The translations under genes were made by a program, and so were the position numbers. Below, piece after piece: positions 28,934-36,712 of a DNA stretch of 64,000 bases. Origin of the DNA: Acidimicrobiaceae bacterium (GTDB lineage Bacteria > Actinomycetota > Acidimicrobiia > Acidimicrobiales > RAAP-2); assembly GCA_003153575.1 (NCBI GenBank), contig PLZW01000035.1, positions 62,001-126,000 of the forward strand, in the 5' to 3' direction. Below the pieces are notes generated by a model that saw only the letters and a program-made list of their open reading frames with translations, was not told the DNA's origin and ran no database searches. How positions within the stretch are numbered: position 1 is the stretch's first letter; each line of letters opens with the position of its first letter.

Positions 28934-30096
28934 CCACGGCCCTCGTGACTAACCCGGCCTCCGCGCACCTGCTCGGTGCCGTCGGGGGTACGGCGCTCTG
29001 GTACCTGACCCGGGCCAGTGGTGTCGTCGCAATCGTCCTGCTCAGCGCCACCCTGATCCTCGGCGTGGTCGCCTCGGTCGGCTGGACCACCGAGCGCTGG
29101 CCCCGGTTCGTCTCCCAGGACGTGCACCGCAACCTGTCGCTGCTGTGCATCGTCTTCGTCGGCGTCCACGTGGTCACCACCGTGCTCGACGGCTTCGTGC
29201 CCATCGGGTTCGTCGACGCCGTGCTGCCGTTCCGGTCGTCGTACCGGCCCATCTACCTGGGGCTCGGCGCCCTGGGCTTCGACCTGTTGCTGGCCGTACT
29301 GGTCACCAGCGCCCTCCGCCACCGTATCGGCTACGGGTCGTGGCGATTCGTCCACTGGCTCGCTTACCTGAGCTGGCCCATCGCCCTGATCCACGGGCTC
29401 GGCTCCGGGACCGACACTCCCCTGCCCGTGGTGCTGTTCGTGGAGGCGGCCTGCACCGCAGCGGTGCTGGCGGCCTTCGCTTGGCGGCTCACCACCGGTC
29501 GGTCGCTGCCGATCGCCCGGCGCGCCGCCGCCGGGATCGCCGCCGTGGTGGTGACCCTCGCCATCGCCGGGTTCGCCGCCGTGGGACCCCTGCGACCGAG
29601 ATGGTCGCACCGCTCCGGCACCTCGGCGGCGGTGCTCGCCCAGATCGCCGCCCACTTCGCCGGGACGACCGCCGCGCCGGCGGCCACCACGCCGGCCACC
29701 GCGCCGGCGGCCACCACGCCGTCCGGATCGGGCACGTCGTCCGGCCAGTTGCCAGCGGTGCCCTTCACCACCCAGCTCACCGGCCGCCAGACCCAGACTT
29801 CACCGGACGCGCAGGGCAACATCCAGATCACCCTGGGCATGCACCTCCAGGATGCCTCGACCACACCGCTGACCATCGTGCTCACCGGCCAGGAGTCGGG
29901 CGGCGGGGTCTCCCTGTCGTCGGGCACGGTCACCTACGGTACCTACAGCGGCTCCGTCATCGGGCTGAATGGCGGGACGGTAACTTGCAGCGTGCAAGCC
30001 CCCGGTCCCGTCAACCTCGTCGTCCAGCTCCAGATCAACCAGCAGTCCGGCGCGCTCTCGGGCACGGTGACCGGGTCGTCCGGCGGCGACCGGTGA
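28930..30096 (+). CDS. Ferric-reductase-like transmembrane cytochrome with extracytoplasmic C-terminal domain
   Basis: The N-terminal 215 residues form a six-helix ferric reductase-like membrane domain. Two His pairs fit two stacked b hemes: His66 and His80 (14 apart, in DVHRNLS and VGVHVV) and His142 and His155 (13 apart, in FVHWLAY and ALIHGLG). There is no cytoplasmic FAD/NAD domain, so electrons must come from another protein. After the last helix (about 200-218), an Ala/Thr/Pro linker with a 27-nt-period DNA repeat (from about 29674) leads to an extracytoplasmic beta-rich domain of about 140 residues with one Cys (TVTCSVQ), not matched to any family I know. Both gene junctions are 4-nt overlaps (ATGA, GTGA). 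Confidence 0.8.
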   Translation: MTTALVTNPASAHLLGAVGGTALWYLTRASGVVAIVLLSATLILGVVASVGWTTERWPRFVSQDVHRNLSLLCIVFVGVHVVTTVLDGFVPIGFVDAVLPFRSSYRPIYLGLGALGFDLLLAVLVTSALRHRIGYGSWRFVHWLAYLSWPIALIHGLGSGTDTPLPVVLFVEAACTAAVLAAFAWRLTTGRSLPIARRAAAGIAAVVVTLAIAGFAAVGPLRPRWSHRSGTSAAVLAQIAAHFAGTTAAPAATTPATAPAATTPSGSGTSSGQLPAVPFTTQLTGRQTQTSPDAQGNIQITLGMHLQDASTTPLTIVLTGQESGGGVSLSSGTVTYGTYSGSVIGLNGGTVTCSVQAPGPVNLVVQLQINQQSGALSGTVTGSSGGDR

Positions 30097-31364
30097 GCGC
30101 GCCCGTCGGTCCGACCCGACTGCTCGACACCACCGGGGGCCCCGACGTGGTCGGGCTCGACGCCCACCTGCAGCGGTGGGGGCCCCTGCCCAGCGCCGGC
30201 TCCAAGGCGCTCCTCGACGCCGTCGGGCGCAGCGGCCTGCGGGGCCACGGCGGCGCATGGTTCCCGGTCGGCACCAAGTGGCGGGCAGTGGCCGGGTCGG
30301 GCCGGTCGAGGCCGGTCGTAGTGGCCAACGGTGCCGAGGGCGAGCCGGCCAGCGGCAAGGATCGCTACTTGCTCCACCACTCCCCCCACCTGGTCCTCGA
30401 CGGCGCCACCACCGCGGCCCGCGCCGTCGGGGCCGACCACGTGGTGGTCCACCTGACTGCCGAGGCGGCGGCCGGGGTGCGGGCGGCCCTGGACGAGCGC
30501 GCCCGTCGGGGCATCGACGGGTGCTCGTTCGAGATCGTGGTCGCACCGGACCGCTTCCTGGCCGGCCAGGAGTCCGCCGCCGTGGCCACCGTCAACGGCA
30601 AGAGCCCCGGAATCCCCACCTTCGTGGGCATCCGGACCGTCCGGGAGCACGGTGTCGCCGGCCGTCCCACACTCGTCCAGAACGTGGAGACGCTGGCCCA
30701 CGCCGCGCTGATCGCCCGGTTCGGCCCCGACTGGTTCCGCAGCGTCGGCACGGCGGAGTCGCCGGGGACCGCGCTGCTCACCGTCACCGGGCGCTGGGAC
30801 GCGCCCCGCATCGTCGAGGTCCCGCTCGGGACCACGCTCGGCCAGGCCCTGGGGATCGACGCCGGGACGGCCCGCGGGATTCAGGGCGTGCTGCTCGGCG
30901 GCTACGGCGGGGGCTGGCTCCCGACGGCCACCGCGCTGGCCATGCCTTTCGCCGAGGAGACCGCCCGAGCCCACGGCACGTCGGTCGGCGCCGGCGTGGT
31001 GGTGCTCCTGCCCACCGGCGTGTGCCCGCTGGCCGAGGTGGCCCGGGTCGTGCGGTACATGGAGGGCGAAGGGGCCGGGCAGTGCGGTCCCTGTGTCAAC
31101 GGGCTGGACGTGCTGGCCACGTCGCTCGAGCACCTGGCCTACCGCCCCCGTTCGCTGCGGGGAGGCGTGGCGGCACTGCCGACCCTGTGCGGCCTGGTCG
31201 AGGGCCGGGGGGCGTGCCACCACCCGGACGGGGTGGCCCGGTTCGTACGCACCGCCGTGGACGTCTTCGCCGACCATGCCGGGCTGCACCTGAGCCGTGG
31301 CCCCTGCCAGACGACCCGGCCGTTCCTGGCCGTGCCGACGACACCGGTGGCCCGGGCCCGATGA
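30093..31364 (+). CDS. NuoF-like flavoprotein (NADH:ubiquinone oxidoreductase 51-kDa-type subunit)
   Basis: This 423-residue protein resembles the NADH-dehydrogenase module of complex I. The FMN/NADH fold motifs are GHGGAWFPVGTKW and NGAEGEPASGKDR, followed by an SLBB-like region and the iron-sulfur region GQCGPCVNGLDVL (Cys331, Cys334), with further Cys366 and Cys375. The usual first Cys of the NuoF cluster (SCGxCxxC) is absent, giving a divergent ligand set. No other nuo genes are nearby, so it is not part of a complex I operon. The likely role is to take electrons from NAD(P)H and pass them to the ferredoxin encoded next. It uses a GTG start in a GTGA overlap. Confidence 0.8.
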   Translation: MSAPVGPTRLLDTTGGPDVVGLDAHLQRWGPLPSAGSKALLDAVGRSGLRGHGGAWFPVGTKWRAVAGSGRSRPVVVANGAEGEPASGKDRYLLHHSPHLVLDGATTAARAVGADHVVVHLTAEAAAGVRAALDERARRGIDGCSFEIVVAPDRFLAGQESAAVATVNGKSPGIPTFVGIRTVREHGVAGRPTLVQNVETLAHAALIARFGPDWFRSVGTAESPGTALLTVTGRWDAPRIVEVPLGTTLGQALGIDAGTARGIQGVLLGGYGGGWLPTATALAMPFAEETARAHGTSVGAGVVVLLPTGVCPLAEVARVVRYMEGEGAGQCGPCVNGLDVLATSLEHLAYRPRSLRGGVAALPTLCGLVEGRGACHHPDGVARFVRTAVDVFADHAGLHLSRGPCQTTRPFLAVPTTPVARAR

Positions 31365-31576
31365 GCAGGCCCCGCTACAAGCTGGTGGTCGACCCGATCG
31401 CGTGCGACGGGGCAGGCGTGTGCGCCGAGCTGCTCCCCGAAATGATCTCGCTGGACCCGTGGGGCTTCCCCATCATCCACGGGGCCGAAGTTCCCCCCGG
31501 CCTGGTGGACCTTGCCCGCCGGGCCACGGTCAGCTGTCCCCGACTCGCCCTCACCCTCGTCCGCATCGAGAGCTGA
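31361..31576 (+). CDS. Ferredoxin, single cluster ([3Fe-4S]-type ligand set)
   Basis: This 71-residue protein has Cys15-x5-Cys21 in ACDGAGVC and Cys59-Pro in VSCPRLAL. Three cysteines, with Ala18 at the position of the fourth, fit a [3Fe-4S] ferredoxin of the kind that serves actinobacterial oxidoreductases. It overlaps the NuoF-like gene by 4 nt and ends the operon. It plausibly carries electrons from the NuoF-like protein to the membrane cytochrome. A bidirectional terminator follows 32 bp downstream. Confidence 0.85.
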   Translation: MSRPRYKLVVDPIACDGAGVCAELLPEMISLDPWGFPIIHGAEVPPGLVDLARRATVSCPRLALTLVRIES

Positions 31577-31608
31577 GGCACGGGGCCACAACCCCCCGCT
31601 GCAGGCGC

Positions 31609-31643
31609 GGAAAGGGGGCCCGGCTGGACCGGACCCCCTTTCC
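31609..31643. terminator. Bidirectional intrinsic terminator
   Basis: GGAAAGGGGG (31609-31618) and CCCCCTTTCC (31634-31643) form a perfect 10-bp stem with an inner CCGG pairing. It lies between the convergent ferredoxin and binding-protein genes and can serve both. Confidence 0.7.
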
Positions 31644-31693
31644 ACTGACACCCCGAAGGGCGTCGCCTACTGGTACCGCTGTGTTGCTGCTGC

Positions 31694-33040
31694 TCAGCCG
31701 TGGCTGAGGAGGCAGTACCCGTTGGTCGGAACCGTCGGGTCGATAGCCGTGTAGCCGGCGTCCGTGAGGACGGCCGGATTGGCGACCGTGCCCTCGGGGA
31801 ACGTGTGTCCGATGGTCACATCGAGCGGGAAGAAGCCCTGCGCCTTGATGGCGTTTTCGATGTCGGTGCGGAAGCTCACGCCCGTGGAGGGATCGATATC
31901 CGTGGCGCTGGCCTTGCACAGGAAGCCGTACTCAGACGTGAAGTTGAGGGTGGCCTGGCTCGAAGGAACGATGGCCGTCGAGTTGTTGTACACGTTGTAG
32001 AGGCCACGGGTGACCGGGAAGGTCACACCGGCCCCGCCACCGGTGCCCTGCACCGTTGACTGCTTGGCCACGATCCCGTCGATCTTGCCCAAGGTGGTGT
32101 AGGTGGTGGTCGAGGTACCGGCGCAGACGCCTTTGGAACTCGTTCCGGAGACCCCACCGGGGCAGGTCGTCGTGTACTTACCCAGCGACATGAAGTAGAT
32201 GGCGTACTTGGCGTCGCTCTGCCCGTAGATGGTGGCCATCTCGTTCTCGGAGAGGGCGCTGTGCTTGGCACCTGTCGTGTCACCGTTGGTGTTGTCCTTC
32301 ACACACGCCGGGTTGCCACTGAACCCGAGGTAACCCGACCACGTGTTGTAGGTACCCGAGCCGGTCTGGGCCATGTAGCAGTCGATGTGCGCCGACTTGG
32401 TGGCGCCGAGGCACTCCCAGTTCATTTTTACGGTCACGCCGGCTTTGACGCAGCTCAGGGTGTCGTTCATGATGAGCTTCAGGTCAGTGGTGCTGATGTT
32501 GGAGATGGCCGACTGTGCGGTGGCCACTCCCTTGTAATGGTTGAAGGTGGTCCACGAGACGCCGTCCGTGGCGTACTTGACGAAGTTCACCGTGGAACCG
32601 ACGGCGCTGTAGCTGGAGGACCGGGCGTAGTCGATCTGCTGGGTGGGCGAGCCCGAGCCGGAAGCCAACAGGGCGGTGCGGCCGTTGCCCGAGCCGATGG
32701 CCGGAGCCTGAACCGTGAAGTCGTTGTACGGGTTCTCGGATGAGACATTGAAGCCCTGCTCGCCACCGACGGCGCCGGGAGCGAAGGTCGACGTGCCGCA
32801 GTTCAGTGTGGCAGGAATCGATCCAGTGGTGCCGTCTAGGTTGCAGCCGGCAGCGTTGTCGAACACGTTGCTGAGAGCGGTCATCACGGCGTACGAAGTC
32901 TGCGAGCCGCTTCCGACAATGAGGGAAGCACTCGGAGCCGCGCCAGCGGCGCCGGCAAAGGCCAGCGACATCCCCGTGAGGCCGATGGATGCCGCGGCAA
33001 CGGCCGCAGCACCTCGGCGGGTGAACAGTGAACGGATCAT
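31694..33040 (-). CDS. Secreted periplasmic-binding-like protein (phosphate PstS-like)
   Basis: This 448-residue protein has a signal peptide (RSLFTRRGAAAVAAASIGLTGMSLAFAGAAGAA) and then a type 2 binding-protein fold with a GSGSQTSYAVMTALSNVF start that resembles the phosphate-binding loop of PstS (GSGT/S). Cysteines occur in several likely disulfide positions. It has neither a lipobox nor a C-terminal membrane helix, so it may be released. It follows the Pst operon after 247 bp but has its own leader with a TACAGT -10 box (33117-33122), a 5'-UTR hairpin and a good GAGGAGA ribosome site. The ligand is not proven. Confidence 0.65.
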   Translation of the reverse strand: MIRSLFTRRGAAAVAAASIGLTGMSLAFAGAAGAAPSASLIVGSGSQTSYAVMTALSNVFDNAAGCNLDGTTGSIPATLNCGTSTFAPGAVGGEQGFNVSSENPYNDFTVQAPAIGSGNGRTALLASGSGSPTQQIDYARSSSYSAVGSTVNFVKYATDGVSWTTFNHYKGVATAQSAISNISTTDLKLIMNDTLSCVKAGVTVKMNWECLGATKSAHIDCYMAQTGSGTYNTWSGYLGFSGNPACVKDNTNGDTTGAKHSALSENEMATIYGQSDAKYAIYFMSLGKYTTTCPGGVSGTSSKGVCAGTSTTTYTTLGKIDGIVAKQSTVQGTGGGAGVTFPVTRGLYNVYNNSTAIVPSSQATLNFTSEYGFLCKASATDIDPSTGVSFRTDIENAIKAQGFFPLDVTIGHTFPEGTVANPAVLTDAGYTAIDPTVPTNGYCLLSHG

Positions 33041-33116
33041 GGACTATCTCCTCAGTTGGGTGGTTAGGTGCGAGGACACGGGAAGATACGCCCCCGTGTG
33101 TGCCCCTCGTGAGCGC

Positions 33117-33182
33117 ACTGTAAGGAACCCAGGTAATCCCAACGTCACAGATGGATGGGGTGACGATGAACTCTTCGTGACA
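33117..33182 (-). promoter_or_regulatory. Promoter of the binding-protein gene with PHO-box-like repeats
   Basis: On the minus strand two 11-nt units, TGTCACGAAGA and GTTCATCGTCA (33182-33161), resemble actinobacterial PHO-box units (GTTCACC type), with a better match in the second. A TACAGT -10 box is at 33122-33117. The distance between them is longer than usual, so this site is weaker than the one in front of pstC. Confidence 0.35.
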
Positions 33183-33287
33183 TGATGTTCACCCCTCGGG
33201 CTCTACGAGGTGCCGCGACCACTCAGCGTGGCGAAATCGGACCGGGAGACGTGCCCGCGGGGCTCGCCGGATCAGTCGGGGGCCAGC

Positions 33288-34286
33288 TCAGAAGGTTGCA
33301 GGGAGGGCCCGGGCCACGCTCTCGCAGGCGAACAACCCGCACATCAGCAGCACGGGGGCGGCGAAGAGGTAGACCAGCCACGGCCGGCGCCACCGCCAGG
33401 CCGCGTACGCCGCGACGAGGAGCACGAGCAGAGTGATGATCGACCAGAAGGCGGCGAGGCCGCCGGCCACCGGATCGCCGTCCAACCCGAGTTCGTAGCT
33501 CGGTACCGCCACCGTGTGGTTGGGGACGGCCACCGCGGGGCCGACCAGCTTCCCCTGGACGACCAGGCGCCCGTTCGGCACGGTCGTGGAGTTCGCCGTC
33601 ACCAACGTGATGCGGTTGTCCGTGGTGGGGAGCACCACGTCGCGCTGACCCGCCACCACCGTGTGCACACGGGTCACCTTGTAGGTGAAGGTCCCGGCTC
33701 CGTCCACCACCCGGATCACGGCACCCTTCTTCAGGGTGTTGACAGCGCCGAAGGGCGCGCCGAACGCGACGCGTCGCGCCGCGATGACCGAGTTACCGAG
33801 GGAACCCGGGAGTGCGGAACCCGGCATGAGGCCCGGTCCGTTCATCAGGTCGGCGGCGCTCGTCCCCTGGACGATGACCTGGTCGAGATGGAGCGCAGGA
33901 ATGGTGAGCACACCGATGGCGCTCCCCTCGGGCGGCGACACACCGTCGACCAGCTTGTACAGGGTGAGGGGATGGCCCACCAACGTCTGGGTCAGGCGCT
34001 GTTGATTGCGTGCGGCCGTGAGGGGCGTGAACGCGAACAGGTAGACGATGAAGAGCACGATGAGCGCACCGATGCCGACAAGGGACATGCCGACGAGCCT
34101 CCGGACGGGGAGGTCCGGCAGGTGAATGGTGCGTCCGCCGGCAACGGGGTCATTCGGATCCGACTGGATGCCCCGGTCCTGGTCGGCGTCTCGATCTACG
34201 GACACGGGGTCACCCGGAATCCTGGGCGGGCCGATGGTAGGGACGGCGGCGGACGGCAGGTCGATGGTGGACGGGGTACCGGTCAT
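33288..34286 (-). CDS. Sortase-fold membrane protein lacking catalytic His and Cys (pseudo-sortase)
   Basis: This 332-residue protein has a proline-rich cytosolic N-terminus, a membrane helix (about 63-86), a sortase beta-barrel (about 120-250) and two C-terminal helices (about 276-296 and 302-322). The barrel aligns with class E-type sortases: LGNSVIAARRVAFGAPFGAVNTLKKG and TLVTANSTT then NGRLVVQGKL. The catalytic His of IAGHR is Arg171 (IAARR), and the catalytic Cys of TLTTCNP is Ala231 (TLVTANS). The third residue, Arg240, is kept. Transpeptidase activity is therefore not expected. It overlaps the large binding-protein gene by 4 nt and is the last gene of the Pst transcript. Confidence 0.85.
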   Translation of the reverse strand: MTGTPSTIDLPSAAVPTIGPPRIPGDPVSVDRDADQDRGIQSDPNDPVAGGRTIHLPDLPVRRLVGMSLVGIGALIVLFIVYLFAFTPLTAARNQQRLTQTLVGHPLTLYKLVDGVSPPEGSAIGVLTIPALHLDQVIVQGTSAADLMNGPGLMPGSALPGSLGNSVIAARRVAFGAPFGAVNTLKKGAVIRVVDGAGTFTYKVTRVHTVVAGQRDVVLPTTDNRITLVTANSTTVPNGRLVVQGKLVGPAVAVPNHTVAVPSYELGLDGDPVAGGLAAFWSIITLLVLLVAAYAAWRWRRPWLVYLFAAPVLLMCGLFACESVARALPATF

Positions 34287-36712
34287 TCGGGTACCTCGGA
34301 CTCGCGTCGTCGCCGAGCACCTGGGCCGAACAACAGCAGGGACCCGCCGATCAGGCTGGCCAGTGCCAGAAGGACAATTGCCGGGAGCAGGAACCGGGTG
34401 GCTTCTGCCAGGCTGACCAGCAACAGGCCAGTGGGCAGCGACCTCCCGTTACTCGCGGTGCTGGTGCCACTACCACCCTTTCCACCGCCATTGGCGCCGC
34501 CGCTACCAGCGGTGTCCGCTGATCCAGAGAGCGGCAAGGTGCTCGAAAAGTCGGTTGAACTCGCACCGGAGAAACCGTCGGACCCGGTCGTCGACGATCC
34601 TCCGGTGGGCGAGCCGGCGGGCGAGCCGCTGGTCGCGGATCTGGTGGTTGACTTCTTGCTGGCGGTCGGCTGGGCAACCACTCCGGCGTTGATCTCCGAG
34701 ATCGCCGCCTGATACATCGCCGTCGGCAGCGGCGCGTAGCCGAACGGCAACGAACCCGTATGGGAGAAGCTCACCAGATTGGTCAGGAGGTTCTTGAGTG
34801 TCGTGGCCGCCGCCGCCGGTTGGGGGGTCTTGTCCACCACGGCATAGGTCACCACCGGCATCGGGTAGGCGGCAGGATCGGTATTGCCGTAGTCGACAGC
34901 GTACGTGTTGGGCGGGCAGGTCAGGTCGTCGGCCCCACACGGTTTCAGGTCATTGGCGGCCGCTTCGAGGCTGGCTGCGGTCGGAGCTACGAACGCCCCT
35001 GACGCATTTTGCAGGCTCGCGTCATTGAGTCCGTAGTACGAGGTCTCCGACGTGTCCATGACGCCGAAGGCCACGCGGGGCAACGCACCGGGGCCGGGAA
35101 CGAACGCCGCCGGGTCGCTGTAGGCCCACGTACGGATGTCTCTGGCCTGTCCACTGGGCTGCTGCGCGAGCCCGAAGCTGATGTCCGAACTCGTCAACGC
35201 ACCGATCCCGGGAATCGTGGAGATGCCCTTGCAGGTAGACGGAAAGGGCCAGACGGCGGTCGGATTGTCCACCGGAGGCCAGATCGTCGATCCCACCGGA
35301 GGCGTGATGAGGGTGGTCGAGGCGAGGTGCTGGTCGGTGACGGGCACGGAGACCGGGTTGGCCTTGCCCACCTCGTTGACGGTCGCGTTGAACGCGACGT
35401 TGGGCTGGTTGCAGATCCAACTGGTCGCCTGCAGGCTCGCACCAGTGGCGACGTTGGACATGTACGACCCGAACTGGTTGGGACCACCGACGCCAGGAGC
35501 CGACGGGTTCAGCAGATCGAACGCATCGAACGGAAGCTGCGACGTGAGCGCGTTCACGCTCCCACCCGGCTTGCAGTGGATCAGCGTCGCGCAGTTCAAC
35601 GGCGGGATCAGGAGGTCGTTGGCCACCACGATCGGAGGTGTGTTGAACTGGATATTCCCCTGAGGCGACTGGTACTGACCGGCGATGATGCCGGCCAGCA
35701 TGTTGGGGGTGAGGTTGTATGAGGCGATCGGGAAGTCCACCGGTCCGCCGTTTGCGGAGGCCAGGAATCCGACGGCAGCGCCAGACACGGCTACCGGGAT
35801 CAGGGTGTATTTGGCCGCCAACGCGGGAGTGCCCTCGTAAGCGTTCATCTGCACCGGGTCTGACGCGTTGTCGATGAAGCCGAGGGGCACACCACCGGAC
35901 ACTTCGTCGGAGATCACGCGGTTGCTGTCGGCCGCCGTGTTGGTCGCGGTGACACCGTTGGCACCGTTGCAGCTGGCCGCGACGGCGGCGGTCATGAAGT
36001 GCTCCAGACTGAACGAGCTGTCGGTCTGGATCTGGGGAGCCGAGGGCGGACAACCTTTGGAGGCTGCTGCGAAGCTGATCGGCACCACTGCACTGTTGGC
36101 CGCAGTGACCTGGGGACCATTGCCCACGAAGTTCCCCTGGCCGGGCTCCTCGGTCACCACCACGGCACAGGGGTTGGCGCTGTTGTCACAGTGGAAGCCG
36201 GGGACGGAGCCCGTGGTGTTGGTGATGTCGTGCGCCGGAAATGTCGCATTCCCGTCGGTCGCTGGATTGTAGAAGACCGGGTACGAGACTGTGGAGAGAT
36301 TGCCCGTCGACGCGGAGGTGGTGATCGGGACATGGATCGGCCCGAGCGAGAGTTGCTCCCACTGTCCGGTGAGGCAGGACGGGTCGGACGGATCGGAGGT
36401 GAGCGAGCAGATGGCAATCCGCATGCTTCCGGTCGGGTCGAAGTTGCGGGTCGTCACGAACACGTACTGACCGTCGACCAGGTTGGACACCGGACTGACG
36501 TCCACCGACGGACAACTCTGGACGGAACACGGCAGAGTCACCAGACACCCGGACTGTCCATCGGCGGCGCAGGTGGACGCGGCACCGGCGGTCGTCGCCT
36601 TGGACGTCGTCGGCACAATGGCAGCAACCATGGACACGGTACCGATCGCGAGCGCCAGCGCCAGCGCCATGCTCAGCGACCGACGTCGAATCGGGGAGCG
36701 GACACTGGTCAT
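34283..36712 (-). CDS. Large membrane-anchored PstS-like binding protein (809 residues)
   Basis: The protein has a signal peptide (SMALALALAIGTVSMVAAIVP), a long extracytoplasmic region with binding-protein character (DEVSGGVPLGFIDN, VDFPIASYNLTPNMLAGIIAGQY, GALTSSDISFGLAQQ, PMPVVTYAVVDK) and several Cys, a Ser/Gly/Thr-rich linker of about 70 residues, and a C-terminal tail of LPTG, one or two hydrophobic helices and RRRRESE. The tail resembles a degenerate sorting signal. The ATG at 36712 overlaps the pstS stop by 4 nt; the frame 32 codons further upstream has no signal peptide. At about twice the normal PstS size it may contain more than a ligand-binding domain. Ligand unknown. Confidence 0.7.
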   Translation of the reverse strand: MTSVRSPIRRRSLSMALALALAIGTVSMVAAIVPTTSKATTAGAASTCAADGQSGCLVTLPCSVQSCPSVDVSPVSNLVDGQYVFVTTRNFDPTGSMRIAICSLTSDPSDPSCLTGQWEQLSLGPIHVPITTSASTGNLSTVSYPVFYNPATDGNATFPAHDITNTTGSVPGFHCDNSANPCAVVVTEEPGQGNFVGNGPQVTAANSAVVPISFAAASKGCPPSAPQIQTDSSFSLEHFMTAAVAASCNGANGVTATNTAADSNRVISDEVSGGVPLGFIDNASDPVQMNAYEGTPALAAKYTLIPVAVSGAAVGFLASANGGPVDFPIASYNLTPNMLAGIIAGQYQSPQGNIQFNTPPIVVANDLLIPPLNCATLIHCKPGGSVNALTSQLPFDAFDLLNPSAPGVGGPNQFGSYMSNVATGASLQATSWICNQPNVAFNATVNEVGKANPVSVPVTDQHLASTTLITPPVGSTIWPPVDNPTAVWPFPSTCKGISTIPGIGALTSSDISFGLAQQPSGQARDIRTWAYSDPAAFVPGPGALPRVAFGVMDTSETSYYGLNDASLQNASGAFVAPTAASLEAAANDLKPCGADDLTCPPNTYAVDYGNTDPAAYPMPVVTYAVVDKTPQPAAAATTLKNLLTNLVSFSHTGSLPFGYAPLPTAMYQAAISEINAGVVAQPTASKKSTTRSATSGSPAGSPTGGSSTTGSDGFSGASSTDFSSTLPLSGSADTAGSGGANGGGKGGSGTSTASNGRSLPTGLLLVSLAEATRFLLPAIVLLALASLIGGSLLLFGPGARRRRESEVPE

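Noticed and set aside
30093-31364. NuoF-like gene as part of a complex I operon
   Set aside because: No other nuo gene is nearby and the Fe-S ligand pattern differs; the overlapping neighbours are apbE, a ferric-reductase-like gene and a ferredoxin.
33288-34286. Active class E sortase
   Set aside because: Catalytic His and Cys positions are Arg and Ala; both codons were read directly on the minus strand.
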